Source: JBBDSJ01 sp040905025 (GTDB taxonomy: Bacteria; Pseudomonadota; Gammaproteobacteria; Methylohalomonadales; Methylohalomonadaceae). From it: DNA of 27,525 bases. The stretch spans positions 1 to 27,525 of the forward strand of contig JBBDSJ010000091.1 in NCBI GenBank assembly GCA_040905025.1, given 5' to 3'. This document shows positions 1-8,132 of this stretch, piece after piece (within the stretch, counting starts at the first letter, position 1; the number at the start of each line of letters is the position of its first letter). The position numbers and the translations under genes were made by a program. The notes beneath the pieces are model-generated. The model saw only the letters and a program-made list of their open reading frames with translations, made no database searches and was not told where the DNA came from.

Positions 1-57
1 CCGGCACTGGTCAACAACGGCCACAGCATGATCAGCCATATACAGGAGCGCATATAA
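1..57 (+). CDS. Possible 3' end of an unidentified gene
   Basis: Frame 1 is open from the window edge to a TAA at 55-57 and would encode 18 C-terminal residues (start PALVNNG, end IQERI). It converges on the minus-strand gene that ends at 69, which is a normal arrangement. Eighteen open codons are not significant on their own, so this is only a possible gene tail with no assignable function. Confidence 0.3.
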   Translation, partial: PALVNNGHSMISHIQERI

Positions 58-68
58 ATGTCAGTTCA

Positions 69-758
69 CTAACGGGAGCTACGTACAGGAAAGTCGGACG
101 TGTGTATTATTTTAGCCGGCACCAGTCCGGCCTGCTGCCACAAACTCAATTGCGTTTCGAGTACAGACTGCCAGGCGCCCCGTTCACCAACCTGCTCAAC
201 AGCAGGCGCATATAAAACCAGTCCGGTTGTATCCGCTGTTGACTGTTCGACAGTTTGCGGATGCACAATGGCACCCAGTAAATCTGCGCATGACAGGGAC
301 TCCGCCAGACATGGATACTTGAATACCAGCCCCGCATCGGCAAACGCCAGCATTGCCGCTGCACGATGTTGCCAGCGTGAGATAAAAACTTCGCTGCAAA
401 AAACCAGTACCGCTGCATCCTCATGGTCGGGCAACCAGGGCCGGGCCACCGCCAGTGCATCACGTGGTTGCTCCGAACACATCAGCACTTCAAGTTTGTG
501 TTCAAGCGACACCAGCGGCGAACTGTCATCAAACAGACTGAAACAGTTGGCTGACAAACTGTCACTGAAGCCACAGCTCATGCCGCGAAACAGCAACCCG
601 CCAGCGGCAAACGTCTGACCGACAAACTCATAGCCCTGACCAAGCAAACTATTAAACTGTTCGTGCCAGCCGCTGTTTATGCTGCGTATCTGCCAATCGG
701 GGCCACGGCCGTCATAGGCATACGCCGCAGTTGCAGCAATGTCAGTCGGTTTAGTCAT
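69..758 (-). CDS. Hypothetical protein, ~229 aa
   Basis: I do not recognise this protein. The ATG at 758 is preferred over the in-frame TTG at 761 because a TAGGG stretch lies a short distance upstream. The gene starts 11 bases after the stop of the SDR gene on the same strand, so the two are probably co-transcribed. The product looks soluble, with no signal peptide or transmembrane segment. Visible patches are GGLLFRGMSCGFSD around residues 54-67 and a hydrophobic strand AAVLVFCSEVF around 115-125, suggesting a mixed alpha/beta fold. No catalytic motif could be matched with confidence. A nucleotide-handling or ADP-ribosyltransferase-like fold crossed my mind because of the FRG triplet, but the support is too thin to call it. 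Confidence 0.6.
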   Translation of the reverse strand: MTKPTDIAATAAYAYDGRGPDWQIRSINSGWHEQFNSLLGQGYEFVGQTFAAGGLLFRGMSCGFSDSLSANCFSLFDDSSPLVSLEHKLEVLMCSEQPRDALAVARPWLPDHEDAAVLVFCSEVFISRWQHRAAAMLAFADAGLVFKYPCLAESLSCADLLGAIVHPQTVEQSTADTTGLVLYAPAVEQVGERGAWQSVLETQLSLWQQAGLVPAKIIHTSDFPVRSSR

Positions 759-769
759 CAATCTGCACC

Positions 770-1465
770 CTACCAGGGGATTTTGTCGCCACTGTAGGCT
801 ATGAATTGGCCGGCCTGACCAGGTGTCAACCCGGCCACTACCTTACGAATACCTGTCACACAGGTTTGAGTATCAATCAGCGCATTCGCGCCACCCATGT
901 CCGTTTTTACCCAGCCCGGATGCATGGCAACCACGGTAATACCTTTTGACTTGAGATCCATCGCGGCACTGACGCTAATACAGTTTAATGCCGCCTTGCT
1001 GGAACGATAAACATAACTGCCGCCGGAACCGTTATCAGCCATACTGCCCATTTTGCTGCTCATATTGATAATTTTTTTCTGTTCGCTGGCAGCTATCAGA
1101 TCAGCAAATGCCTCCATCATTTTCATCGGGGCAAAGACATTAACCCGCATCGCCTGCGCCCAGGCATCTACATCAGTCGCACCAAACTCGCTTGGCTGTT
1201 GTCCGTAGATACCGGCATTATTGAACAGCACATCAATCGGCGTGGATATCGCCTTGCGCAAACCCTGTATATTATCCGGGTCACTGACATCCAGCGGATA
1301 CACATGCAAACGTCCCGACGCCGATTCGGCCAACCTGTTTAATTCAGTTGCCTGCTCCGGTTGCCGGCAGGCGGCTAAAACCTGCGCGCCTTCCGCCAGA
1401 TACTGACGTACGAGTTCAAGGCCAATACCCCGATTGGCACCGGTGATTAATACAGTGGCAGACAT
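770..1465 (-). CDS. SDR-family NAD(P)-dependent oxidoreductase
   Basis: A classical short-chain dehydrogenase/reductase of 231 residues, the usual length. The Rossmann nucleotide-binding motif TGANRGIG starts near residue 8 and the structural motif NNAG near residue 87. The catalytic serine lies in INMSSKMGS, and the catalytic Tyr/Lys pair in YRSSK near residues 153-157. HPGWVKTDMGG follows the active site, as is typical. The overall pattern resembles the CsgA-like SDR subgroup. The substrate cannot be read from the sequence. The start at 1465 is supported by AAGGAG (plus-strand 1473-1478) seven bases upstream. It is the first gene of a likely two-gene minus-strand operon with the unknown protein ending at 69. 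The family call is secure; the reaction is not. Confidence 0.92.
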   Translation of the reverse strand: MSATVLITGANRGIGLELVRQYLAEGAQVLAACRQPEQATELNRLAESASGRLHVYPLDVSDPDNIQGLRKAISTPIDVLFNNAGIYGQQPSEFGATDVDAWAQAMRVNVFAPMKMMEAFADLIAASEQKKIINMSSKMGSMADNGSGGSYVYRSSKAALNCISVSAAMDLKSKGITVVAMHPGWVKTDMGGANALIDTQTCVTGIRKVVAGLTPGQAGQFIAYSGDKIPW

Positions 1466-1489
1466 AACTATTCTCCTTTGAATATTTAA

Positions 1490-1770
1490 GGAACCTCTGG
1501 TTTATTACGTCCTTTTAGTTCGTAACCGGCGCATCCATGCGCCACTGCCCAGAGGTTCCTGCAGTACACGGATGTACTGCCATTTTTCAACCACTTAAGT
1601 GGTTGAAAAATGAAGAAAATTGAAAATCACAATTTTCGATATTGCGTCCTTTGCTACGTGACCGCTACATCCATGTAGCACTGCTCGTGCTCTGAGGAGT
1701 GGCACACGGATGTGCCGCTAACGGAGCCAAGGATGCAGTATTCATGGATGAATTATTCAGGGCTTCGTTA
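1490..1770. repeat. Composite repeat region with palindromes and terminal inverted repeats
   Basis: This stretch of the gene-free interval 1466-1882 is packed with dyad symmetry. GGAACCTCTGG (1490-1500) is the exact inverted repeat of CCAGAGGTTCC (1549-1559). A ~44-bp direct repeat occurs at 1505-1548 and, diverged, at 1642-1684. Five short palindromes have a similar centre but different arms: 1528-1543, 1561-1580, 1664-1679, 1701-1716 and 1740-1753. A perfect 32-bp palindrome lies at 1581-1612 and a hairpin (GAAAATTG/CAATTTTC) at 1615-1637. The far end (AATTATTCAGGGCTTCG, from about 1751) weakly resembles the inverted left end. It looks like a non-coding, MITE/REP-like dispersed element; no protein is visible in it. 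Confidence 0.75.
1581..1612. repeat. Perfect 32-bp palindrome
   Basis: The 16-base half CATTTTTCAACCACTT is followed immediately by its exact reverse complement with no spacer. It abuts the 1561-1580 hairpin directly. It could be a protein-binding dyad or a structural part of the surrounding repeat element. Confidence 0.85.
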
Positions 1771-1882
1771 AACCTCACTGCCGCCCACGCCGGGCCTGAT
1801 TGCAGCTATCTATATGCTGGCGTAGCATTAGGCTGATTTATTCAAAGCGTCCATAATAAATAATCCGTTTTCTGTAATTGCA

Positions 1883-2845
1883 ATGACCACCGGCTTCTTA
1901 TATGACAGTGCCTACCTGCAGCACGATACGGGCAGGAGCCATCCTGAATGTGCGGATCGCCTGTCCCGCAGCATCGACTATCTGCAACAACAGTCATGGT
2001 TTGCTGATCTGCGCACTGTTGCCGCGAAGCCGATTGATACTGATTGGCTCCAGACGATTCACCAGCCCGACTATATCAGACATGTACAGTCTGCTTGTGA
2101 AAACGGCGCAGTCTATATTGACAGTCCGGATGTCAGTATCTCCAGCCGTTCGTTTGAAATTGCATTACTCGCCAGTGGCGGCGTATTGCAACTGGCTGAT
2201 GCGCTCATTACCGGCAAGATTGACAATGGCTTTGCCCTGATCCGCCCGCCCGGTCATCATGCCGAAAACCATATGGCGCTGGGTTTTTGCCTGTTCAACA
2301 ATATCGCCATTACTGCCCGCTACCTGCAAAAGCAGTACGGCCTGGACAAAATTGCGATCGTTGACTGGGACGTGCACCACGGTAACGGCACCCAGCACAG
2401 TTTTACTACAGACCCTTCAGTCTTTTACATCAGCTTGCACGAATACCCGCTCTACCCCGGCACCGGTGCCTGGAATGAACGCGGCGAGGGTCGGGGGCTC
2501 GGAGCAACACTGAATTGTCCGCAACATGCGGGGGCCACTGATCGTGATTATGAACTGGCCTTTCATGACAAGATTCTGCCCGCATTGCATCAATTCAAAC
2601 CGGAAATCATTTTGATCTCGGCCGGCTTTGATGCACACCGTGCCGACCCGCTGGCAAACGTGCGCCTATCAACAGAGTTTTTTGGCTGGATGACGGGCGC
2701 ATTGCTGGAGGTTGCCGATATGTATGCCAATGGCCGGCTCTTGTCGATGCTTGAAGGCGGCTACGATCTGGATGCACTGCCGCGCTGCATTGCATCACAC
2801 CTGCAAGTATTAAGCGGCTATCAAGTACAGCAAAACTACCCATAA
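1883..2845 (+). CDS. Histone deacetylase-family protein (AcuC/class II-like deacetylase)
   Basis: A zinc-dependent deacetylase of the arginase/HDAC fold, 320 residues, typical of bacterial HDAC-like enzymes. Visible motifs are SHPE at 19-22, RPPGHHA at 121-127 (active-site His pair H125/H126), DWDVHHGNGTQ from 161 (zinc ligands D163 and H165), SAGFDAH from 246 (third ligand D250) and LEGGY with the transition-state tyrosine near Y294. All catalytic residues are present, so it should be active. Likely substrates are acetyl-lysine proteins, acetylpolyamines or other short-chain amides; the sequence does not decide which. The ATG at 1883 begins the conserved N-terminus (MTTGFLYD) but has only a weak ribosome-binding site. 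It is monocistronic and converges on the Vgb-like gene with 8 bases between the stops. Confidence 0.93.
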   Translation: MTTGFLYDSAYLQHDTGRSHPECADRLSRSIDYLQQQSWFADLRTVAAKPIDTDWLQTIHQPDYIRHVQSACENGAVYIDSPDVSISSRSFEIALLASGGVLQLADALITGKIDNGFALIRPPGHHAENHMALGFCLFNNIAITARYLQKQYGLDKIAIVDWDVHHGNGTQHSFTTDPSVFYISLHEYPLYPGTGAWNERGEGRGLGATLNCPQHAGATDRDYELAFHDKILPALHQFKPEIILISAGFDAHRADPLANVRLSTEFFGWMTGALLEVADMYANGRLLSMLEGGYDLDALPRCIASHLQVLSGYQVQQNYP

Positions 2846-2853
2846 GCTGATGT

Positions 2854-3834
2854 TCAGGGCAATATTGCCCGGCCAATCGTATTGGCGTCAGTACCAAACC
2901 AGAGTGTATGGCTGTCGGCATCGTAGTGCATATGCCGCACCGTACCACCGCCACTCGGAATTTCCACGGCATCAAAAAACTCTTCCGTTGTCGGCCTGAA
3001 TCCTACCAACCGGTTTGCCGCAGGCCCGGTCTCGACAAACCAGACGTTATCATTTTTATCCACAGCCATAGCGTAGGGATAAGCGCTTTTGCCCGCTGGA
3101 GTATGCCATTCACGGAAGCGCTGCCCGGCCGCAGTATCCGGCCGGTAGCGGCCAATATAGCCTTCAGCATAATCGACATACCAGATATCACCTTCACTGC
3201 TAACATCCAGTCGCCGTGGTCGTGCCTCGGTTCGTGGCAACTCTATTTCCGTTAAAACCATGGTGTCGGGATTTACCGTCGCCAGACGATTACTGCCAAA
3301 CAGAGTCAACCACGGGTGATTATCAGCATCTGTGACAATTCCATACGGTCGCGCCGAGCGCGTCTTGACCGGGATTAACTCAAATTCCAGACTGGTAGTC
3401 TGCAAATAGCCGACATGGTTACCACCCTGGATCGAAAACCAGATATCACCATGACCATCAAATACCAATGTATGCGGATCTGCACCGTTCGTGTCCGGCA
3501 AATCAACGGTCTCGATTGCAAGGCTGTCGGGGGTCAGGCGACCGATATAAGCTGCCCCGTTGCCGGCGAACCAGACCCTGCCATCGTCAGCCACCAGCAG
3601 ATTATGAGGCGCCGTACCGGCAGGCAGGTCGTAACGTTGGAACCCGCCACTGGCCGGATCCAGTGATGCCAGATAATTACCTGCCTGGCCCACGAACCAG
3701 ACCTGACCATCGGCGGCCAGATACGGATCCCGCGGCCGGCTATCCGGCCAAGGTACCTGCCATTCCTGAATTTCGACCTCGGCCGCAGCCGGCAGACAAA
3801 TCAGCATCAGGACCAGCCAGGAATTACGAAGCAT
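2854..3834 (-). CDS. Secreted Vgb-like beta-propeller protein
   Basis: A 326-residue protein with an N-terminal signal peptide (hydrophobic core LVLMLICLP, probable cleavage after PAAA near residue 18), so it is probably periplasmic. The mature part is built of repeated blades with the signature (D/E)G-x-(V/I)WF or equivalents (DGQVWFVGQ, DGRVWFAGN, HGDIWFSIQ, EGDIWYVDY, NDNVWFVET, HTLWFGTD). This is the pattern of the streptogramin B lyase (Vgb)/NHL-type seven-bladed propellers. True Vgb is an antibiotic C-O lyase, but most family members of this kind are uncharacterised and I see no reason to call this an antibiotic-resistance gene. The start at 3834 has GGAGGG a few bases upstream. It is transcribed alone, convergent with the HDAC-like gene. 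Confidence 0.82.
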   Translation of the reverse strand: MLRNSWLVLMLICLPAAAEVEIQEWQVPWPDSRPRDPYLAADGQVWFVGQAGNYLASLDPASGGFQRYDLPAGTAPHNLLVADDGRVWFAGNGAAYIGRLTPDSLAIETVDLPDTNGADPHTLVFDGHGDIWFSIQGGNHVGYLQTTSLEFELIPVKTRSARPYGIVTDADNHPWLTLFGSNRLATVNPDTMVLTEIELPRTEARPRRLDVSSEGDIWYVDYAEGYIGRYRPDTAAGQRFREWHTPAGKSAYPYAMAVDKNDNVWFVETGPAANRLVGFRPTTEEFFDAVEIPSGGGTVRHMHYDADSHTLWFGTDANTIGRAILP

Positions 3835-4344
3835 ACACCCTCCAGGGACAATTAATGTTTACCACTGCTGGTAGGTAAGACTAGCCGGGCTGAGTCATGT
3901 TCAATGCGGTTTTTCAGTCTGGATGTGCTTAGTGAGACTAACGCCCACGTTTGTCTGTGCCAGTATTACTGCACTGCAACATACAGCCTTGTGCTGGACA
4001 TGTTAATGAATAGCAGTTGTCGTGCGGACGACTTCTGGTTTAGTGTATTGAAGTTGGGTAATTTCATAAATACCATTGCGTCACAGTCAAAAACATATTA
4101 CAAATACAATAAAACCAAACAGAAGGGATGGAAAAGTAACACTGATTATTAAATATCGCTGTTGCAATACCTGCCCAATCAGTTTTGTAACCGCCGCCAT
4201 GACGGCACAGGCACAATCCGTATAGCACTGAAAGTGGATGTCCAGTTACGAATTACCGGGATGAGTGCCGATGACAATAATGATTAAACCTGTACCAGTC
4301 ACCATGATCACCCATTTACCCGGGTCGAGTGTGTCTGCTCTCGC
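3835..4344. other. Gene-poor interval upstream of the chemosensory run
   Basis: About 510 bases between the divergent Vgb-like gene and the zinc-finger repeat gene. The middle (about 4040-4150) is AT-rich. An 82-codon open frame at 3904-4152 (plus) has atypical composition, many Cys/Tyr/Asn/Lys residues and no ribosome-binding site, so I do not call it a gene. A shorter open frame without an ATG near its head (about 4155-4287) is equally unsupported. A weak promoter-like pair, TTGAAG (4048) and TACCAT (4071) at 17-base spacing, could serve the downstream operon, but the match is poor. Confidence 0.45.
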
Positions 4345-4358
4345 GAGGGAATTTGCCT

Positions 4359-6224
4359 ATGCAAGACCTTGATTTCTGTAAACAGCTGCTGGACCTGACC
4401 GATCCCTGGCAGGTTGAAGCGGTAGAGGTTGATACACCTTCGCGGCGGCTGGATATCTATATTGGCTATACCGGCACGCGCAAGAAAGGTCTGTTCGGTG
4501 GCGGCAGCGAGAACGTGCGTTGCCCGGACTGCAATACGCCCCTGCCAAAAACCGGTGATTACACCGCCGTCAGCCTCAGACACCTGCCGATTTTCGGTTT
4601 ACGCACGTTTTTGCATGTGCCGCCCAGTGATGCGGTGCAATGTGACCGCGCTGATTGCAGTTGTCAGCACGACTGGGCCGAGGCTGGCAGCAAAATCACC
4701 CATCAGCTACACGATTTGGTCAAAGAAGCACTGCAACACGCCCGCTCGAATCAGGCCGCGGCAAAATTGACCGGTCTGAGTTCAGCTGAAGTTCGGGAAA
4801 TCAGTGAACTTTCCGGTATCAGTCCCGGTGGTGGTGAAACCAGTATCGACCATGAACAGGTCAAACAGGATTTTGCGGCACAATCTTATGAAATTGCGGA
4901 TACCGGCCGGGTACCGGCGGCAAGCCATCCGGGCTGGCAGCGACTGATCCGTGGTGATATCGCGATTACTACCGACTCAGTCGCCTTGCGCATGTTGTTG
5001 CAGCGGGTACGCAGTGATCTTGAAAAGCACCCCGGCGCCGCCAGCCAATCCAAGGGCGCGCAGATCCTGCGGCAATTTTTCATCAAGAACCAGCAACTGT
5101 TGCAGCACGAAATTGAACTGCTGCAGAGCCAGGCCGGCGGTAGCCAGGCGCGTTCGGAGCATCTGAGCTCTACCGGCTCAGGTGTACCACCCGAACAGCA
5201 TCCCATCTGGGAACAACTGATACAAGGCAGCGTCAAGCTGGACACCCAGGTTGTCGGGTTACAGATGATGCTGGAACGTGTGCGGCAATCCATTGAGCGC
5301 AACCCTTCTGCCGCCAGCAAAACCGCCGGTATCAAAATTCTGCGTCAGTTCTTTGGCAAACACCAAAACCGTCTCAGTCATGAAATTCAGCAACTTCATG
5401 GTGGCGGCCAGACAGCAGGCGCCGGCAGCAAGGCGGCAGGCAGTGAGAACCTGCCCGGCCCGACAGATCCGGTCTGGCAAAAACTGATCGCCGGCGACAT
5501 TGCCATCGAAAGCGATGCTGTGAGCCTGAAAATGTTGCTGGAACGCATTCGTCAGGCCGTGAAGAAAAACCCGTCCACAGGCAACCGTATTGCCGGTGCG
5601 AAAATCCTGCGCCAGTATTTTCAGAAGAACCGTCATCGCCATGGCGCTGAATTACAACAACTCGGCGTAGCGGCAACGGCTCATGCCAGTCCGACAGCTG
5701 CGGCCAACGGCAGCGCTGCATTGCCGGCAGAAAACGACCCGAACTGGCAGCGCCTGATTAACGGTGAAATAAAACTGCAAACCAGTGTCGTCAGTCTGCA
5801 GATGTTGCTGGAACGTATTCGCCAGGCGATTACCAAGAATCCATCCAGCGGTAACCGGGTTGCCGGTGCCAAGATCCTGCGCCAGTATTTTGCCAAAAAC
5901 GCCAGCAAGCATGTGGCCGAAATTGAAGCCATTCGCAGCGGTGGTGTCACGGCAATCACAGCCGCTGCAGATCATCACATTGACAGCAGCAGTGAACAGG
6001 TGCCCGCCATCAGCCACCCGAGCTGGCAGCGACTGATAAATGGAGAGTTACAAATTACGACGGATGCGGTCGGACTCAAGATGATGCTGGAGCGCATACG
6101 CCAGTCCATTGAAAACAATCCCAGTGAGGCGGTACGTCTGGCCGGGGCAAAAATTTTACGCCAATACTTCTTAAAACATCAGAACAAACACCAGGCTGAG
6201 CTTAACCAGCTCCGGGCTGCCTGA
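4359..6224 (+). CDS. ISL3-transposase-derived zinc-finger/HTH protein with five tandem ~90-aa repeats
   Basis: The ATG at 4359 is chosen over an upstream in-frame start because GAGGGA (4345-4350) lies eight bases before it; this gives 621 residues. Residues 1-165 match the N-terminal part of ISL3-family transposases: a leading PW-x-V segment, a zinc-finger cluster C55-x2-C58 and C95-x4-C100-x-C102, the SLRHLP...FLHV block between them, WAEAGS, and a following helix-turn-helix-like stretch. The DDE catalytic domain is absent. In its place are five repeats whose first Trp falls at 193, 284, 373, 463 and 556. Each has the pattern W-(Q/E)-x-LI-x-G, then MLLERIRQ, then NPS, then AGAKILRQYF, and a charged helix. 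The repeats look all-helical. The gene leads a tight plus-strand run (20 bases to the next gene) that contains a chemosensory system. DNA binding is inferred; the function of the repeats is unknown. Confidence 0.85.
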   Translation: MQDLDFCKQLLDLTDPWQVEAVEVDTPSRRLDIYIGYTGTRKKGLFGGGSENVRCPDCNTPLPKTGDYTAVSLRHLPIFGLRTFLHVPPSDAVQCDRADCSCQHDWAEAGSKITHQLHDLVKEALQHARSNQAAAKLTGLSSAEVREISELSGISPGGGETSIDHEQVKQDFAAQSYEIADTGRVPAASHPGWQRLIRGDIAITTDSVALRMLLQRVRSDLEKHPGAASQSKGAQILRQFFIKNQQLLQHEIELLQSQAGGSQARSEHLSSTGSGVPPEQHPIWEQLIQGSVKLDTQVVGLQMMLERVRQSIERNPSAASKTAGIKILRQFFGKHQNRLSHEIQQLHGGGQTAGAGSKAAGSENLPGPTDPVWQKLIAGDIAIESDAVSLKMLLERIRQAVKKNPSTGNRIAGAKILRQYFQKNRHRHGAELQQLGVAATAHASPTAAANGSAALPAENDPNWQRLINGEIKLQTSVVSLQMLLERIRQAITKNPSSGNRVAGAKILRQYFAKNASKHVAEIEAIRSGGVTAITAAADHHIDSSSEQVPAISHPSWQRLINGELQITTDAVGLKMMLERIRQSIENNPSEAVRLAGAKILRQYFLKHQNKHQAELNQLRAA

Positions 6225-6244
6225 GCGGGAGACAGGAGACAATC

Positions 6245-7243
6245 ATGACAGAACTGCATGCAAAACTGTGTACGGTAGAACAGACCAAAGCGGCCATTGA
6301 AAATGGCAAAGTGCTGTGGCTATCCGGAGACGAGAATCTGCTAAAGCAGCTGCCCAAAGGCCGCTGGATTGGTGGCTCGATCCCCTACTTCATGTCCGAA
6401 GATGGTGGTCAAACGACACGTGACTCGATTTTCGTGACCGAGCTCGATCCTGCTCTAGCACGCAAGATCCAGATCAAGTTCTACAATACCGGCACGATTC
6501 AGAATGTCGCCAAGGACGCACCGGACGACGGCTTCAGTATTCTGCTGATACCGGCGCTGACCGAGATGCACCTGCAGTATGCCCAGCATGCGCCTGAATA
6601 TGAAGACATGTTCATCAAGCCTATTGCCGGCTGGGTTACAGGCATTCATCTTGATGATCTGGGTAAAGTAAAACCTATCGTCTTCAATGGTGGTACCGGC
6701 GAAAGCTCTACTGAAAATGCCATTGTGATGCATGTTGAGCTGAAACCCGGCAAGGTTGCCAATATCGGCATTGTCAACATACTGCAACCGGGCAGCGGTG
6801 ATACGTTCACTTTCCAGAAAACCGGTTTTGAAGTCGATAACTGTCTGGTCAATGGTATTGAACAAAACTTTGCTGATTATTTGCTCGAGCATAAGATTGA
6901 TACCAAACAGCCACTGGTCGCTGATTATTCCGGTGCCATGATCAATGTCTCGTTCCAGAACATAGATGAAGACAAGAAAAAAGTGTCATTCTACGCACCG
7001 GTATTTGCGGGAGTTGAATACAAGCTTGCAGCTCCTGTCACGGATTATGTGAAGTCCTTCACAAGTGCCTTGCCAAACCTGCAAAATGATCCGACTTTCT
7101 GCTGCAATTGCGTTTTGAACTATCTCTATTCAGAGCTCGAAGGTAAAAAAACTGCACACATGCTCGGGCCGATGACATTCGGCGAGATTGCTTATCAGTT
7201 GCTCAATCAGACACTGGTTTACATGACCGTTGAGGATGCGTAA
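6245..7243 (+). CDS. FIST-like sensory protein
   Basis: A 332-residue soluble protein with no signal peptide or membrane segment. The C-terminal third resembles FIST_C: a cysteine-bearing helix (FCCNCVLNYLY, C286, C287 and C289), then GPMTFGEIAYQLLNQTLVYM, where F-x-E-I (F312, E314) and the closing N-Q-T-L motif are characteristic. The middle (PIAGWVTG, FNGGTGESSTENAIVMH) fits the FIST layout. FIST proteins bind small ligands and are often encoded beside kinases or chemosensory genes; the NosP branch binds haem and senses nitric oxide. The ligand is not known here. AGGAGA lies just upstream of the ATG. The gene sits between the zinc-finger repeat gene and a response regulator, which suggests soluble input to the pathway. 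The family call rests on motif recall and could instead be a DUF related to FIST. Confidence 0.72.
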   Translation: MTELHAKLCTVEQTKAAIENGKVLWLSGDENLLKQLPKGRWIGGSIPYFMSEDGGQTTRDSIFVTELDPALARKIQIKFYNTGTIQNVAKDAPDDGFSILLIPALTEMHLQYAQHAPEYEDMFIKPIAGWVTGIHLDDLGKVKPIVFNGGTGESSTENAIVMHVELKPGKVANIGIVNILQPGSGDTFTFQKTGFEVDNCLVNGIEQNFADYLLEHKIDTKQPLVADYSGAMINVSFQNIDEDKKKVSFYAPVFAGVEYKLAAPVTDYVKSFTSALPNLQNDPTFCCNCVLNYLYSELEGKKTAHMLGPMTFGEIAYQLLNQTLVYMTVEDA

Positions 7244-7275
7244 GAATCAGTGTACTCGAATATGGACGTAATGGA

Positions 7276-8076
7276 ATGAGTCAGGCTCCTGTTCGCGTTG
7301 CGACAATTGGTATTCCTGCGCCGGAAGAGCGTCGCCTGCTGGCGGCGTTCAAACATTCGCGCACACGCAATATCCAGTATCAACAGTCACAACTGAATGA
7401 ATCACCGGAAATCCTGATGGTCAATGCAGACCTGCCGGATTCGCTAATTATCTGGCGCCAATACCGTGATGGTCTTGAAAAGCAGAGTCAACCGGTGCCA
7501 CCGTCGGTGCTGGTATCACAAAACCGTGAATTCAAGACTCAACATTACCAGGTACGCCTGCCACTCATCGCCTCACGGGCCATCAGTATCCTGGATCAGG
7601 TGGCAAATGAGGAAATGGGCCGGGCTGAGGATGTAGCATTTACCCCGGCGGCCAACACAGCGCTGGCGGCGGCAGTCGTGCCCGCCTCCCAGAGCCGCTA
7701 CGCGGCACTGGTCGTTGATGACAGTCTGCCGGTGCGCATCCAGTTAGATCAGGCATTGAAACGCTTTGCCGAGAAAGTGGATTTTGCCGAAACCGGCGAG
7801 GAAGCCTTTGAACTTATCAACAGTCATGACTACGACCTGATATTTCTTGATGTAGTACTGCCGGGCGTTGACGGCTATGAAATATGTAAAATCATCAAGC
7901 AGGGCCGTGCCAGAAACACACCGGTGATCATGTTGACCGGCAATTCATCCCCGGCTGATCGTATCAAGGGCAAACTGGCCGGCTGTGACACCTATTTGAT
8001 AAAACCGGTTGGAGAGGCTGTTTTTGATGAAGTCGTACAGAATTACCTGAAAAAACCGAAAGTGGCAGCCGTTTAG
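7276..8076 (+). CDS. Response regulator with degenerate N-terminal domain and C-terminal receiver
   Basis: A 266-residue protein. The C-terminal receiver (about 143-260) is complete: acidic pair D148/D149 in VVDDS, phospho-acceptor D192 in IFLDVVLPG, the Thr of MLTGNSS, and K243 in YLIKPV. It has no DNA-binding output domain. Residues 5-110 form a second alpha/beta domain that looks like a degenerate receiver: alternating hydrophobic strands (RVATIGI, EILMVNADL, PSVLVS, YQVRLPLI) without the conserved aspartates or lysine. In Pil-Chp clusters a PilG-type receiver occupies a comparable position, but PilG has a single domain. The ribosome-binding site is weak (AATGGA before the ATG). It probably accepts phosphate from the ChpA-like kinase encoded downstream. 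Confidence 0.85.
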   Translation: MSQAPVRVATIGIPAPEERRLLAAFKHSRTRNIQYQQSQLNESPEILMVNADLPDSLIIWRQYRDGLEKQSQPVPPSVLVSQNREFKTQHYQVRLPLIASRAISILDQVANEEMGRAEDVAFTPAANTALAAAVVPASQSRYAALVVDDSLPVRIQLDQALKRFAEKVDFAETGEEAFELINSHDYDLIFLDVVLPGVDGYEICKIIKQGRARNTPVIMLTGNSSPADRIKGKLAGCDTYLIKPVGEAVFDEVVQNYLKKPKVAAV

Positions 8077-8132
8077 TTTGTATACACTGACACAGCGATT
8101 TTTTTAGACTATAAATAGTATATAAATTATAA

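Noticed and set aside
2854..3834. Streptogramin-resistance (Vgb) function
   Set aside because: The blade pattern matches the Vgb-like fold in general, but the protein is exported and the catalytic residues could not be placed; function not claimed.
3904..4152. 82-codon plus-strand open frame in the gap before the chemosensory operon
   Set aside because: Unusual composition, no ribosome-binding site, no recognisable motif and location in an AT-rich gap; treated as chance.
4359..6224. An intact ISL3 insertion sequence
   Set aside because: The DDE domain is absent, no terminal inverted repeats or target duplication were seen, and the gene is first in an ordered operon.
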